From contig JAKSMY010000018.1 in NCBI GenBank assembly GCA_024400275.1, positions 1 through 34,366 on the forward strand: a DNA stretch of 34,366 nucleotides, written 5' to 3'. Below the pieces are notes generated by a model that saw nothing but the letters and a program-made list of their open reading frames with translations, was not told where the DNA came from and did no database searches. Position numbers and translations under genes: made by a program. Source of the stretch: Paludibacteraceae bacterium (lineage in GTDB: Bacteria; Bacteroidota; Bacteroidia; Bacteroidales; Paludibacteraceae). Of the stretch, positions 1 through 6,322 are shown piece after piece (position 1 is the stretch's first letter; every line of letters starts with the position of its first letter).

Positions 1-417
1 CTCAAAGTTCAGCGTGTCTGCTGCACAAATTATACTATCTATAGGTGGTTCCGTTTTCGGCGTTTGAACTGTCAAATGCAATTCATAGTACACGCTGTCG
101 CAGCCTGTTTCTGCAAAGTAGGCAGTGTCCCTATACACGTCCTTGCCTGACACATACCGCTGACCATGCCACTCAAAGTTCAGCGTGTCTGCTGCACAAA
201 TTATACTATCTATAGGTGGTTCCGTTTTCGGCGTTTGAACTGTCAAATGCAATTCATAGTACACGCTGTCGCAGCCTGTTTCTGCAAAGTAGGCAGTGTC
301 CCTATACACGTCCTTGCCTGACACATACCGCTGACCATGCCACTCAAAGTTCAGCGTGTCTGCTGCACAAATTGTGCTATTTATAGACGGTTCCGTTTTC
401 GGCGTTTGAACTGTCAA
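1..417 (-). repeat. 171-bp exact tandem repeat inside the adhesin gene
   Basis: Positions 1-171 and 172-342 are identical over all 171 bases. A third, partial copy begins at 343 and follows the unit to about 373, then again around 390-417 with substitutions, before diverging. The unit is 57 codons, so copy-number change keeps frame. In protein it carries the CAADTLNFEWHGQRYV segment and the CDSVYYELHLTVQ segment. The array continues past the left edge, so total copy number is unknown. Confidence 0.95.
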
Positions 418-2187
418 ATTGAGTGTATAGACTGTATCTTCGCAAATTCCCTGTACCGTATCACCGTAGATACCTGTTTCAGTATAGATTTTCTGCCGCC
501 ATTCATACGAATTACCCGGGCATATAGTATGATACAGGGTGTCAACATAAATCGTATCGTATGGCATAACGAACCATGTAACATTGGAGTCGCTAACAGC
601 CGTTTCAAATGTATAGGTGTATTTGCCGTAATCGTTAAATGTATAAATCACATCATCTCCCACTTTCCATTCGTAAGGGAATTCGGTTCGGCATACTTGT
701 TTATATACGTGATAGGAAGTATCGACCTTGAGCGTCATGGTGACGGAGGAGTCGCACCCTGCAATGGTTTTGATTGTTGCAGTTTGACTGCCGGCTTGGG
801 TGAAAGTCAGTCCTTCCCAGTAGAAAGGCAGGTCGTCCTGATGCACACGTGCAGAGGTTTGAATACCGTCATATTTTTTATTGGTGTGTACGATAACAAA
901 TATGGTGGAGTCGTTTTGTCCATCTTCGGTAAGCAAAGTTATGGTTTGAGTTTTGTCGCCGTCAGCAGTGATTTTTTGCCCACCCATTTTGATGGAATCA
1001 CCCTCGCACAACGATGTTTCGTATAGCAAACCATGCTCGGGCATCACTACAAAGGTTCGTTTTACGCTGGCATCGGCATAATCTCCGGTTCCGTTGCAAT
1101 ACGCTTCCATATCAATAACACCCATTGTTGGTATGTCTGATACTTTCAGCGTGGTACTATTGACCGTTGCAGTACCCTTGTTTCCTTTGGTTATTGTACG
1201 ATACGTTACTTTTGCGCCGCCCGTAGAAGGGTTGATAGTGGCTTGATCCAAGGTAACCCCGTTACGCACCACGATGGTATCTTGTCCTTCATACCAGTTG
1301 ATAGTACGTCTGTTGCCGCATAAAATAACAGATAGGGGGATATTACAGATACGTTCATCGTTATCGTATGGTGAATCAGCATGAATACGCACGACTGCAC
1401 CTTTTTTGGTGGTGGCATCTACTTTATATTCTCCCTTGGCTGCATTTGGATTATTAGTAAGGTCTATGCTGCCATTTCCGTTGGATAATTCGCTTGTTCC
1501 CAATGTATTAGGATTAGCCGAATACATGTTTTTAGCGGTTTCATTGTCGAATTTATCTACGGCAACGGTTATGTTCTTCAGGTTACGCCAATTGGCATTA
1601 AGATCCATCGTCTTATCATCAGAATGGTCCGTTGTATTGACCGGCATACGGCCGAAATCAAGCGCACGAGCATCTACATTCAGTTGCACATCAGCATGCA
1701 AAGGTGTTACCACGATGTTACGATAATATCCTTTTAATGTAGCACGATAGCCAATTCGTACAAATCGTGTTTGTGGTTTCAGGGTCACAGTCTTGGCAGA
1801 ATAACTTGTTCCGACCTGACTTAAACTATGTCGCCATGTACGAGAGAGAGAATAATTGCTACCATCGCTACTCTCCGAGAGCCAGCACATAGGCAAGAGT
1901 GCATTGGGTAAGACCATAGCAATATCGCTACTGATTGCTATATCAAAGGATATAGACATAGGGGCACCTTCCAAGGCGATGTCTATATAAGCATCATTGC
2001 CTGACACTGCGTCAAGACCACGGTCAAATGTCACTATATTCCCCGAAAATGAAGGTGAATATTGTTTATTCACCACCACGGTAGGGTCGTTAAAATCGGT
2101 TTGGTCCAGTGTGTGGTTGAATTTGAGCTGGGCAGAGAGACCTGTTGCCAGCATAGTTGTTGTAAAAAATAATAAGAACTTTTTCAT
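1..2187 (-). CDS. Large secreted adhesin-like repeat protein, 3' end off the window
   Basis: The ATG at 2185-2187 opens a frame that runs unbroken to the left edge (729 codons), so the C-terminus is missing. The start MKKFLLFFTTTMLATGLSAQ is a clear signal peptide ending in an AQ cleavage site. The first 400 or so residues look like a beta-rich ectodomain. Further on come repeats of the kind CDSVYYELHLTVQ, CEDTVYTLNLTVQ and CDSSVTMTLKVD, a Cys-Asp/Glu-Ser/Thr motif found in many Bacteroidetes surface proteins exported by the type IX system. The last visible part is a 57-residue unit repeated exactly. The role is inferred to be surface attachment or matrix; no enzyme motif is seen. A promoter sits at 2251-2282. 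The C-terminal sorting domain cannot be seen. Confidence 0.85.
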   Translation of the reverse strand, partial: MKKFLLFFTTTMLATGLSAQLKFNHTLDQTDFNDPTVVVNKQYSPSFSGNIVTFDRGLDAVSGNDAYIDIALEGAPMSISFDIAISSDIAMVLPNALLPMCWLSESSDGSNYSLSRTWRHSLSQVGTSYSAKTVTLKPQTRFVRIGYRATLKGYYRNIVVTPLHADVQLNVDARALDFGRMPVNTTDHSDDKTMDLNANWRNLKNITVAVDKFDNETAKNMYSANPNTLGTSELSNGNGSIDLTNNPNAAKGEYKVDATTKKGAVVRIHADSPYDNDERICNIPLSVILCGNRRTINWYEGQDTIVVRNGVTLDQATINPSTGGAKVTYRTITKGNKGTATVNSTTLKVSDIPTMGVIDMEAYCNGTGDYADASVKRTFVVMPEHGLLYETSLCEGDSIKMGGQKITADGDKTQTITLLTEDGQNDSTIFVIVHTNKKYDGIQTSARVHQDDLPFYWEGLTFTQAGSQTATIKTIAGCDSSVTMTLKVDTSYHVYKQVCRTEFPYEWKVGDDVIYTFNDYGKYTYTFETAVSDSNVTWFVMPYDTIYVDTLYHTICPGNSYEWRQKIYTETGIYGDTVQGICEDTVYTLNLTVQTPKTEPSINSTICAADTLNFEWHGQRYVSGKDVYRDTAYFAETGCDSVYYELHLTVQTPKTEPPIDSIICAADTLNFEWHGQRYVSGKDVYRDTAYFAETGCDSVYYELHLTVQTPKTEPPIDSIICAADTLNFE

Positions 2188-2223
2188 TATTGATAGTTTT
2201 AATTTATGTTTCTGAGTCGTTGT

Positions 2224-2235
2224 GTTCGTGCGAAC
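2224..2235. other. Short inverted repeat in the adhesin leader
   Basis: GTTCG-TG-CGAAC is a perfect 5-bp inverted repeat lying in the untranslated leader, between the predicted transcription start near 2244 and the ATG at 2187. It could fold in the mRNA or bind a regulator. It is too short to decide. Confidence 0.3.
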
Positions 2236-2250
2236 GAACAAAAGAGCATA

Positions 2251-2282
2251 CAAAGTTACAGCATATATTTCATATATGCAAA
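2251..2282 (-). promoter_or_regulatory. Bacteroidetes-type promoter of the adhesin gene
   Basis: On the minus strand a -33 box TTTG (2279-2282) and a -7 box TAACTTTG (2251-2258) are separated by 20 nt, matching the known Bacteroidetes consensus TTTG...TAnnTTTG. Transcription would start near 2244, leaving a leader of about 57 nt. The spacer holds GCATATA-tttca-TATATGC, a perfect 7-bp inverted repeat that could be an operator. Confidence 0.75.
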
Positions 2283-2329
2283 TTTTTTTTCGTTTTGCAA
2301 GGTCTATCTTGCATTTTAGCAACGTTTTA

Positions 2330-2752
2330 TTATTTGCGACCAAAATCAGCGGGTATCTCGCCCCACAAGGTGGTTTCCCATTTGCAAACGGGAGTGGTCC
2401 ATGTATTCTCGCGCAGCCACTGTTCGGCTTTGCGAATCATAAGAAAGAGTTCCTGATTTTCAGGAGTGCAGAGCAGTTTGGTTTTGCAATGTTTGTTCTT
2501 AATCCACGAGATAGCCGTTACCGAATCGGTATAGAGTGTCCACGGCAGGTGGTATTTCTTGAGATAAGCGAGACCGAGAACCAAAGCAAGGAACTCACCT
2601 ATATTGTTCGTTCCTTGCTGATAGGGTCCACGATGAAAGACCTCTGTGCCTGTGTCGGCTACCACCCCCCTAAACTCCAGCAAACCCGGGTTGCCGCTAC
2701 AGGCGGCATCTACAGCGAGGGCAGGTAACTGAGGTTGAATAGGTTGTGGCAT
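2330..2752 (-). CDS. rnhA: Ribonuclease H (type HI fold, Bacteroidetes form)
   Basis: This 140-residue protein should cleave the RNA strand of RNA-DNA hybrids in the cytoplasm. The four acidic catalytic positions of RNase HI can be seen: D15 in VDAACSGNPG, E53 in GTNNIGEFLA, D76 in LYTDSVTAISW and D136 in WGEIPADFGRK. The C-terminal stretch from KTKL through CTPEN to WGEIPADFGRK is typical of the Bacteroidetes branch. An upstream in-frame TTG at 2770 would lie inside the preceding gene; the ATG at 2752 falls 4 nt after that gene's TAG and gives a normal N-terminus, so I chose it. It is probably co-transcribed with the secreted-protein gene before it, an odd partner for a housekeeping nuclease. 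Confidence 0.9.
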   Translation of the reverse strand: MPQPIQPQLPALAVDAACSGNPGLLEFRGVVADTGTEVFHRGPYQQGTNNIGEFLALVLGLAYLKKYHLPWTLYTDSVTAISWIKNKHCKTKLLCTPENQELFLMIRKAEQWLRENTWTTPVCKWETTLWGEIPADFGRK

Positions 2753-2756
2753 AGTT

Positions 2757-4340
2757 CTATTGTTTTTCAATGCCTTGCAACAGGTAGGTTTGTTTGTCGC
2801 TACGGATATACATTTGGTTCTTATACAGGTATTTCTTCACTTCCGAATCAGCAACAGGAGCAGCGTTGTCGGTGGGAGTGTTGGTAAAGGACAGAGCCAC
2901 ACGGGGTGCTACACCATTTTGGGCAGCAGGGAAGGTGAAGTATGCCCGCATACCTTTCATTTGACCGGGCAGGGCTTTGTATAGCAAGTTGCCATCGCCC
3001 AGCACATATTCGCCGCCGCTTAATTGGGTGGGGGTTAATACGCCGCAGAAAGAAAACCCGCTTTGGGTGGTGATGGTTTGTGCTTCGGTAGTCAGTTGAC
3101 TGGTTGCTACGTTCGTCAGTTCTATTTGTGCGATGTCGTCGCTACTCGGTTTAACCAAATAAGGTACACCGGCTTCGATGTCGCCCTCAAGAGGACTGAA
3201 GGTAAAGGTATAGCCATCTTCGGCATTGCCTGATACGGCGATGAACGCATACACCTCAGCACCTGCCCCCAACAAGGTCTCTACCTCTCCACTCACCGGC
3301 GAACAGAAGGTGTTGTAATAGTCCTTGCTCAATGAGCGAGTAAGGGTGAGGTCAAAATCTGCTTCACTTGCTTTAATTTGACTTAAAAAAGCCGTTTTAT
3401 CCTCATTATCAGGTATTGTATAATTTATTCTGCAAGTAAACTCCAAACCGGTGGAGCCAAAATTATAGAAATATGGTTTCGATGAAGAAGTTGGATCTTT
3501 CAGTGCACATAGAGCACCAGATAATTGATAAGTCGAACCCGAAATATGTTTAATGGAAAGTAATGTGCCATTTTGTAGTGGATAGCGAGTGGCGGGCGAC
3601 TGTGATGATGTGCCTGGCCAATATATTTTTGATTGGGCGTCTAGCTTCGCTCCTTCTGTGCCTACAGCATAGTTTCCTGCCAAAAAAGCAGTATTATTCA
3701 ATAATAAGGTGGTTTCATAATTATAGGTATCACTCCCGTTAACTCCCTGTACGTTGAATTTAAGTTGCGTTTGATTGCTAATATCATCATATTGAACTTG
3801 GACACTTGTGATGTTTTTCATTAGATAGTTATTATCGGTGGCTCTATCCACAAAGACAAAGGGCTCTGCTTTAGAATCATTCGATAAGGTATTTGCGTCA
3901 TAACTTAAATTGCACACATAAGAATTGGTGCTACTACCAAAATATAAAGTACATTCTTGTATCTCGTACACATGATCTCCTCGTTTGGCAATTTTGAAAT
4001 TAGAAGATTTTCCTTTGTATAAATAATGGTAAAAATTTCCATCTTTGAGGTACGTACCGGAAGTGGTCTTATCTACCAAAGTGCCACCACTATTATTGTA
4101 GGTGTAAGTTCCGTCAATTTGATTAGAAGAAAAAACAATTTGCAAAGTACGCTCTTCAATGGTTGAACCTGTAGAATTGGTCCTTTTTACTTTTATGGGG
4201 ATTTCAAGTTTGTATCCGGAAGTTTGGCTTGTAACTGTCACTTTGGTTGGAGCACACTTATATATATAATCAGCTCCCCACACCTTTGTTGGTGCGGACA
4301 TTAAAAACAAAGCAAATAATGCAAAAAACAATCTTTTCAT
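2757..4340 (-). CDS. Secreted beta-rich surface protein, 527 aa (paralog family member)
   Basis: The first 22 residues (MKRLFFALFALFLMSAPTKV...) form a signal peptide. Residues about 25-160 and 170-320 are two copies of a beta-rich domain also found in the proteins at 6323-13002: a GTY/GNY turn, then a stretch ending in Y-x-[LI]-x-[GE]-x-[LA] and an aromatic F-x-[YF] strand. Residues about 325-500 form a second module (LTRSLSKDYYNTFCSP, AGVPYLVKPS, MKGMRAYFTFP) shared with the 878-residue protein and common in Bacteroidales surface proteins. The last 25 residues (KKYLYKNQMYIRSDKQTY...) match the tail shared by four other proteins here. No catalytic motif is visible. A promoter lies at 4411-4442. 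Confidence 0.85.
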   Translation of the reverse strand: MKRLFFALFALFLMSAPTKVWGADYIYKCAPTKVTVTSQTSGYKLEIPIKVKRTNSTGSTIEERTLQIVFSSNQIDGTYTYNNSGGTLVDKTTSGTYLKDGNFYHYLYKGKSSNFKIAKRGDHVYEIQECTLYFGSSTNSYVCNLSYDANTLSNDSKAEPFVFVDRATDNNYLMKNITSVQVQYDDISNQTQLKFNVQGVNGSDTYNYETTLLLNNTAFLAGNYAVGTEGAKLDAQSKIYWPGTSSQSPATRYPLQNGTLLSIKHISGSTYQLSGALCALKDPTSSSKPYFYNFGSTGLEFTCRINYTIPDNEDKTAFLSQIKASEADFDLTLTRSLSKDYYNTFCSPVSGEVETLLGAGAEVYAFIAVSGNAEDGYTFTFSPLEGDIEAGVPYLVKPSSDDIAQIELTNVATSQLTTEAQTITTQSGFSFCGVLTPTQLSGGEYVLGDGNLLYKALPGQMKGMRAYFTFPAAQNGVAPRVALSFTNTPTDNAAPVADSEVKKYLYKNQMYIRSDKQTYLLQGIEKQ

Positions 4341-4406
4341 ACCTTAAAAACAAACTTATAATAATACCTAATTTATTGTCAAAAAGTCGAACTTTTCTCA
4401 AATTTC

Positions 4407-4476
4407 GTTGCAAAGATACAACATTTTTTTTAATTATGCAACTTTTTTGTTAAAAAATTTGAATTTTTATAGACAA
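4407..4476. repeat. 70-bp direct repeat, copy A (promoter-bearing)
   Basis: This stretch matches 5693-5761 with only about six differences and one single-base gap, in the same orientation. Both copies carry a minus-strand promoter. The two copies exactly bracket the ATPase gene at 4506-5636. Confidence 0.85.
4411..4442 (-). promoter_or_regulatory. Promoter of the 527-aa surface protein gene
   Basis: Minus strand -33 box GTTG (4439-4442), 20-nt spacer, -7 box TATCTTTG (4411-4418). Transcription would begin near 4404, about 64 nt before the ATG at 4340. The element lies in repeat copy A, so it is nearly identical to the promoter of the ATPase gene. Confidence 0.75.
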
Positions 4477-4505
4477 GGTGAATAAAACATACCAGTTATT
4501 ACACG

Positions 4506-5636
4506 TTATTTGGACCGCATCCACAATTCTAACACAGGGTCTGAAAGGAAAATACCATCCGGCGTGGATATAATAAAATCCTTCTCCAACAATGCCTCTT
4601 GAATGCGACTGATATTGGATTTTGTGCCTAACTGGTATTTGGATAAGACTAATTTGGAAGTAAACTGATTATGCTGCCCATCAAGGATAGCCCTCAGAAA
4701 ATTCATTTGATACCCGGTAAGCGAGGCTGTTTGTTCCATAAACAAAGGAGAACATTGTACGAGCAAATCGTTTATGCCCATTTTCACAGTATCATCCGTA
4801 ACCTGTTCATCAGTGTTAATCATAACATTCCATGCCAGTTGTTGAACATAAGAGGATTGATTTTTCACCACTTCGCATATTTTACGTATGTGCTGTTCAG
4901 CAATAATTAAATTTTTGTCTGCAAATTTGTTTCGAATAAAAGGAATCCAATCCTCAGTAGCAATAGGTTGCAGATAGTTAGGCTCTCCGAACTGATAAAA
5001 AGGCATTCTTTTGTTTTGAAACAATTTATTCATCATGTGCTGTTTACTGCCAAAAAGGCAATAAGAAACATGTTCTTGGTGTTGCCATACACCACGCATT
5101 CGTTTTTGTATTTGCAACGACTCCTGCCATTCTGCGACTTGCTGAAATTCATCAATACAAATCACTAAATGTTTCCCTATTTTTTGAGCTATCAATTCAG
5201 GTAATTGCAGAATTTCCTCCGGTTTATACTCCTTTGGCGTAATACCAAGTGAGACAGAAAATTCAGTATCCGGGTTTATTCCGAACGAAACTTTTGGTGT
5301 CAGTCGGGTTAAAAAGTTCTTTGCATTTTCTAAGAACATATCCAACTTATCAGATGTCTGTTTAAGAATCGCTTCTGCAAACTTATTGTAAAAATCATAC
5401 TCGGAACGGCAATCGTAGATGTCCATGTAAATAGTATGAATCATTGCTGTATCAACGGTTTGCTGTACTTTTTTTACAAGTGATGTTTTTCCCATTCGAC
5501 GAGGAGAAATAAGAACAACATTAAGCCCGTTCTCAAAGTCCATCTTCAAACGCTTAGTTTCGGCAATTCGATCCGTAAAATTGCTGCCTGTCACAGAAAC
5601 TCCATAAATAAATGAGCGATTGATTCCTTTTGTCAT
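4506..5636 (-). CDS. AAA-family ATP-binding protein (STAND/archaeal-type ATPase)
   Basis: This 376-residue protein opens with FIYGVSVTGSNFTDR, the usual lead-in of the COG1672-type ATPases. It then shows Walker A SPRRMGKTS at 44-52, Walker B LVICIDEFQQ at 157-166, and a C-terminal winged-helix-like part (LSKYQLGTKSNISRIQEAL, then IFLSDPVLELWMR). Such proteins are often mobile or repeat-associated in Bacteroidales; their biological role is not settled. A TTG at 5699 would extend the frame by 21 codons but lies in the -7 box, so the ATG at 5636 is the better start. The gene is flanked by 70-bp direct repeats. Confidence 0.85.
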   Translation of the reverse strand: MTKGINRSFIYGVSVTGSNFTDRIAETKRLKMDFENGLNVVLISPRRMGKTSLVKKVQQTVDTAMIHTIYMDIYDCRSEYDFYNKFAEAILKQTSDKLDMFLENAKNFLTRLTPKVSFGINPDTEFSVSLGITPKEYKPEEILQLPELIAQKIGKHLVICIDEFQQVAEWQESLQIQKRMRGVWQHQEHVSYCLFGSKQHMMNKLFQNKRMPFYQFGEPNYLQPIATEDWIPFIRNKFADKNLIIAEQHIRKICEVVKNQSSYVQQLAWNVMINTDEQVTDDTVKMGINDLLVQCSPLFMEQTASLTGYQMNFLRAILDGQHNQFTSKLVLSKYQLGTKSNISRIQEALLEKDFIISTPDGIFLSDPVLELWMRSK

Positions 5637-5692
5637 AAACGATTGTATAAGTTCACACACGAGTGGTCCACAAGAGTGTGTACCGTATTTCC

Positions 5693-5761
5693 GCTGCAAA
5701 GGTACAACATTTTTTTTAACTATGCAACTTTTTTGTTAAAAAATTGAATTTTCATAAACAA
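5693..5761. repeat. 70-bp direct repeat, copy B (promoter-bearing)
   Basis: Second copy of the repeat at 4407-4476, on the 5' side of the ATPase gene. A looser relative of the same sequence appears again at about 6070-6105 in front of the ATPase remnant. Confidence 0.85.
5697..5728 (-). promoter_or_regulatory. Promoter of the ATPase gene
   Basis: Minus strand -33 box GTTG (5725-5728), 20-nt spacer, -7 box TACCTTTG (5697-5704). The start site would be near 5690, giving a leader of about 54 nt to the ATG at 5636. This placement rules out the upstream TTG start. Confidence 0.7.
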
Positions 5762-5832
5762 AATGTATGTATTTTGCATTTTGACGTTCTCAATTGTTGT
5801 TTGGTGCTCCGTTTAACGTCAGAAAAAAAACT

Positions 5833-5876
5833 AAAGCAAGGGTGAACGAACTCTGAACGAAACGTGGACGAAGCGT
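5833..5876. repeat. Degenerate 11-nt tandem array
   Basis: Four consecutive 11-mers: aaagcaagggt / gaacgaactct / gaacgaaacgt / ggacgaagcgt. It lies between the ATPase remnant (stop at 5889) and the ATPase promoter. It resembles in style the 7-nt arrays further right but has a different period. The rest of the 5762-5888 gap shows only an AT-rich stretch and an inverted pair TGACGTT (5782-5788) / AACGTCA. Confidence 0.7.
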
Positions 5877-5888
5877 CTTTTACCTAAA

Positions 5889-6056
5889 TTACCACACATC
5901 TTGGTGCAAAAGAAAATGGAAAAGTCCCATATAAGTGATACCGTTTTCATCTGTATAGGGGGCAATATCATCACCTAAAACGACTATCTTACGGAAACTA
6001 TCATCTATACGACGTAGAGACTGGAGTTCCTGTTCGCGTTTTTCGGGCGAATCCAT
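5889..6056 (-). pseudogene. C-terminal remnant of an AAA+/DUF4143-type ATPase
   Basis: The 55 codons from the ATG at 6056 read MDSPEKREQELQSLRRIDDS and continue through FRKIVVLGDDI, YTDENGITYMG and LFHFLL. This matches the extreme C-terminus of full-length (about 400 aa) Bacteroidales ATP-binding proteins with a DUF4143 region, where R-E-x-x-L, a D-x-[FY]-x-K-I strand and a G-I-x-x-[MI]-x-L-x-x-FL ending are typical. The ATPase core and Walker motifs are absent. A promoter stands directly in front (6072-6104), so the fragment may still be expressed. The frame can be extended upstream to 6134 only by running through the promoter and terminator, which I reject. Whether it is a decayed gene or a domesticated small protein is open. 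Confidence 0.65.
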
Positions 6057-6071
6057 CTGAAGATTCGGGCA

Positions 6072-6104
6072 CAAAGGTACTACTTTTTTTTTAATTACAC
6101 CAAC
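6072..6104 (-). promoter_or_regulatory. Promoter in front of the ATPase remnant
   Basis: Minus strand -7 box TACCTTTG (6072-6079) with a -33 GTTG (6101-6104), here spaced by 21 nt. The region resembles repeat copies A and B. It directly adjoins the terminator hairpin at 6111-6146. Confidence 0.55.
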
Positions 6105-6110
6105 TATACA

Positions 6111-6146
6111 CAAAACGCACACGTGGTTGTACACGTATGCGTTTTG
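6111..6146. terminator. Hairpin terminator ending the surface-protein operon
   Basis: caaaacgcacacgtg - gttgta - cacgtatgcgttttg: a 15-bp stem with one mismatch and a 6-nt loop. On the minus strand the stem begins with AAAACGC and ends GCGTTTT, the usual A-stem-T form of an intrinsic terminator, 22 nt after the stop of the 43-residue gene. It is near symmetrical, so it may also act on plus-strand transcripts. Confidence 0.8.
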
Positions 6147-6168
6147 TTAGTTAAAGTAAGCCTATGCT

Positions 6169-6300
6169 TTAGATAGCGTTGTCTTGTGATGCTTGAGGCT
6201 TCACTCGGAACTCCAAAGGATTGCTGCCACTGACACCAAAAGACTGCATCAGAGTCTCAGTTATGACCATTGTGGTCTCAGGATTCATATACTTTTTCAT
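6169..6300 (-). CDS. Small protein of 43 aa
   Basis: An ATG at 6298-6300 opens a 43-codon frame, MKKYMNPETTMVITETLMQS then FGVSGSNPLEFRVKPQASQ and DNAI, ended by TAA. It starts 22 nt after the stop of the 878-residue surface protein and is followed by a strong terminator, so it is the last gene of that operon. Small Bacteroidales proteins starting MKKY-[MI]-xPE and bearing a short SG-rich stretch are common next to surface-protein genes, from memory; the function is unknown. No signal peptide or membrane segment is visible. Confidence 0.65.
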   Translation of the reverse strand: MKKYMNPETTMVITETLMQSFGVSGSNPLEFRVKPQASQDNAI

Positions 6301-6322
6301 AATTATCTATATTTATGCGTTA

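Noticed and set aside
1..417. Possible CRISPR array
   Set aside because: The repeats are 171 nt, contiguous, without spacers, and translate as an in-frame protein repeat.
337..1026. A 229-codon open frame on the plus strand
   Set aside because: It is the shadow of the repeat-rich adhesin gene on the minus strand, where signal peptide, promoter and repeat motifs make sense.
6057..6134. N-terminal extension of the ATPase remnant
   Set aside because: It would run through the promoter and the terminator hairpin; the first codons are palindromic DNA.
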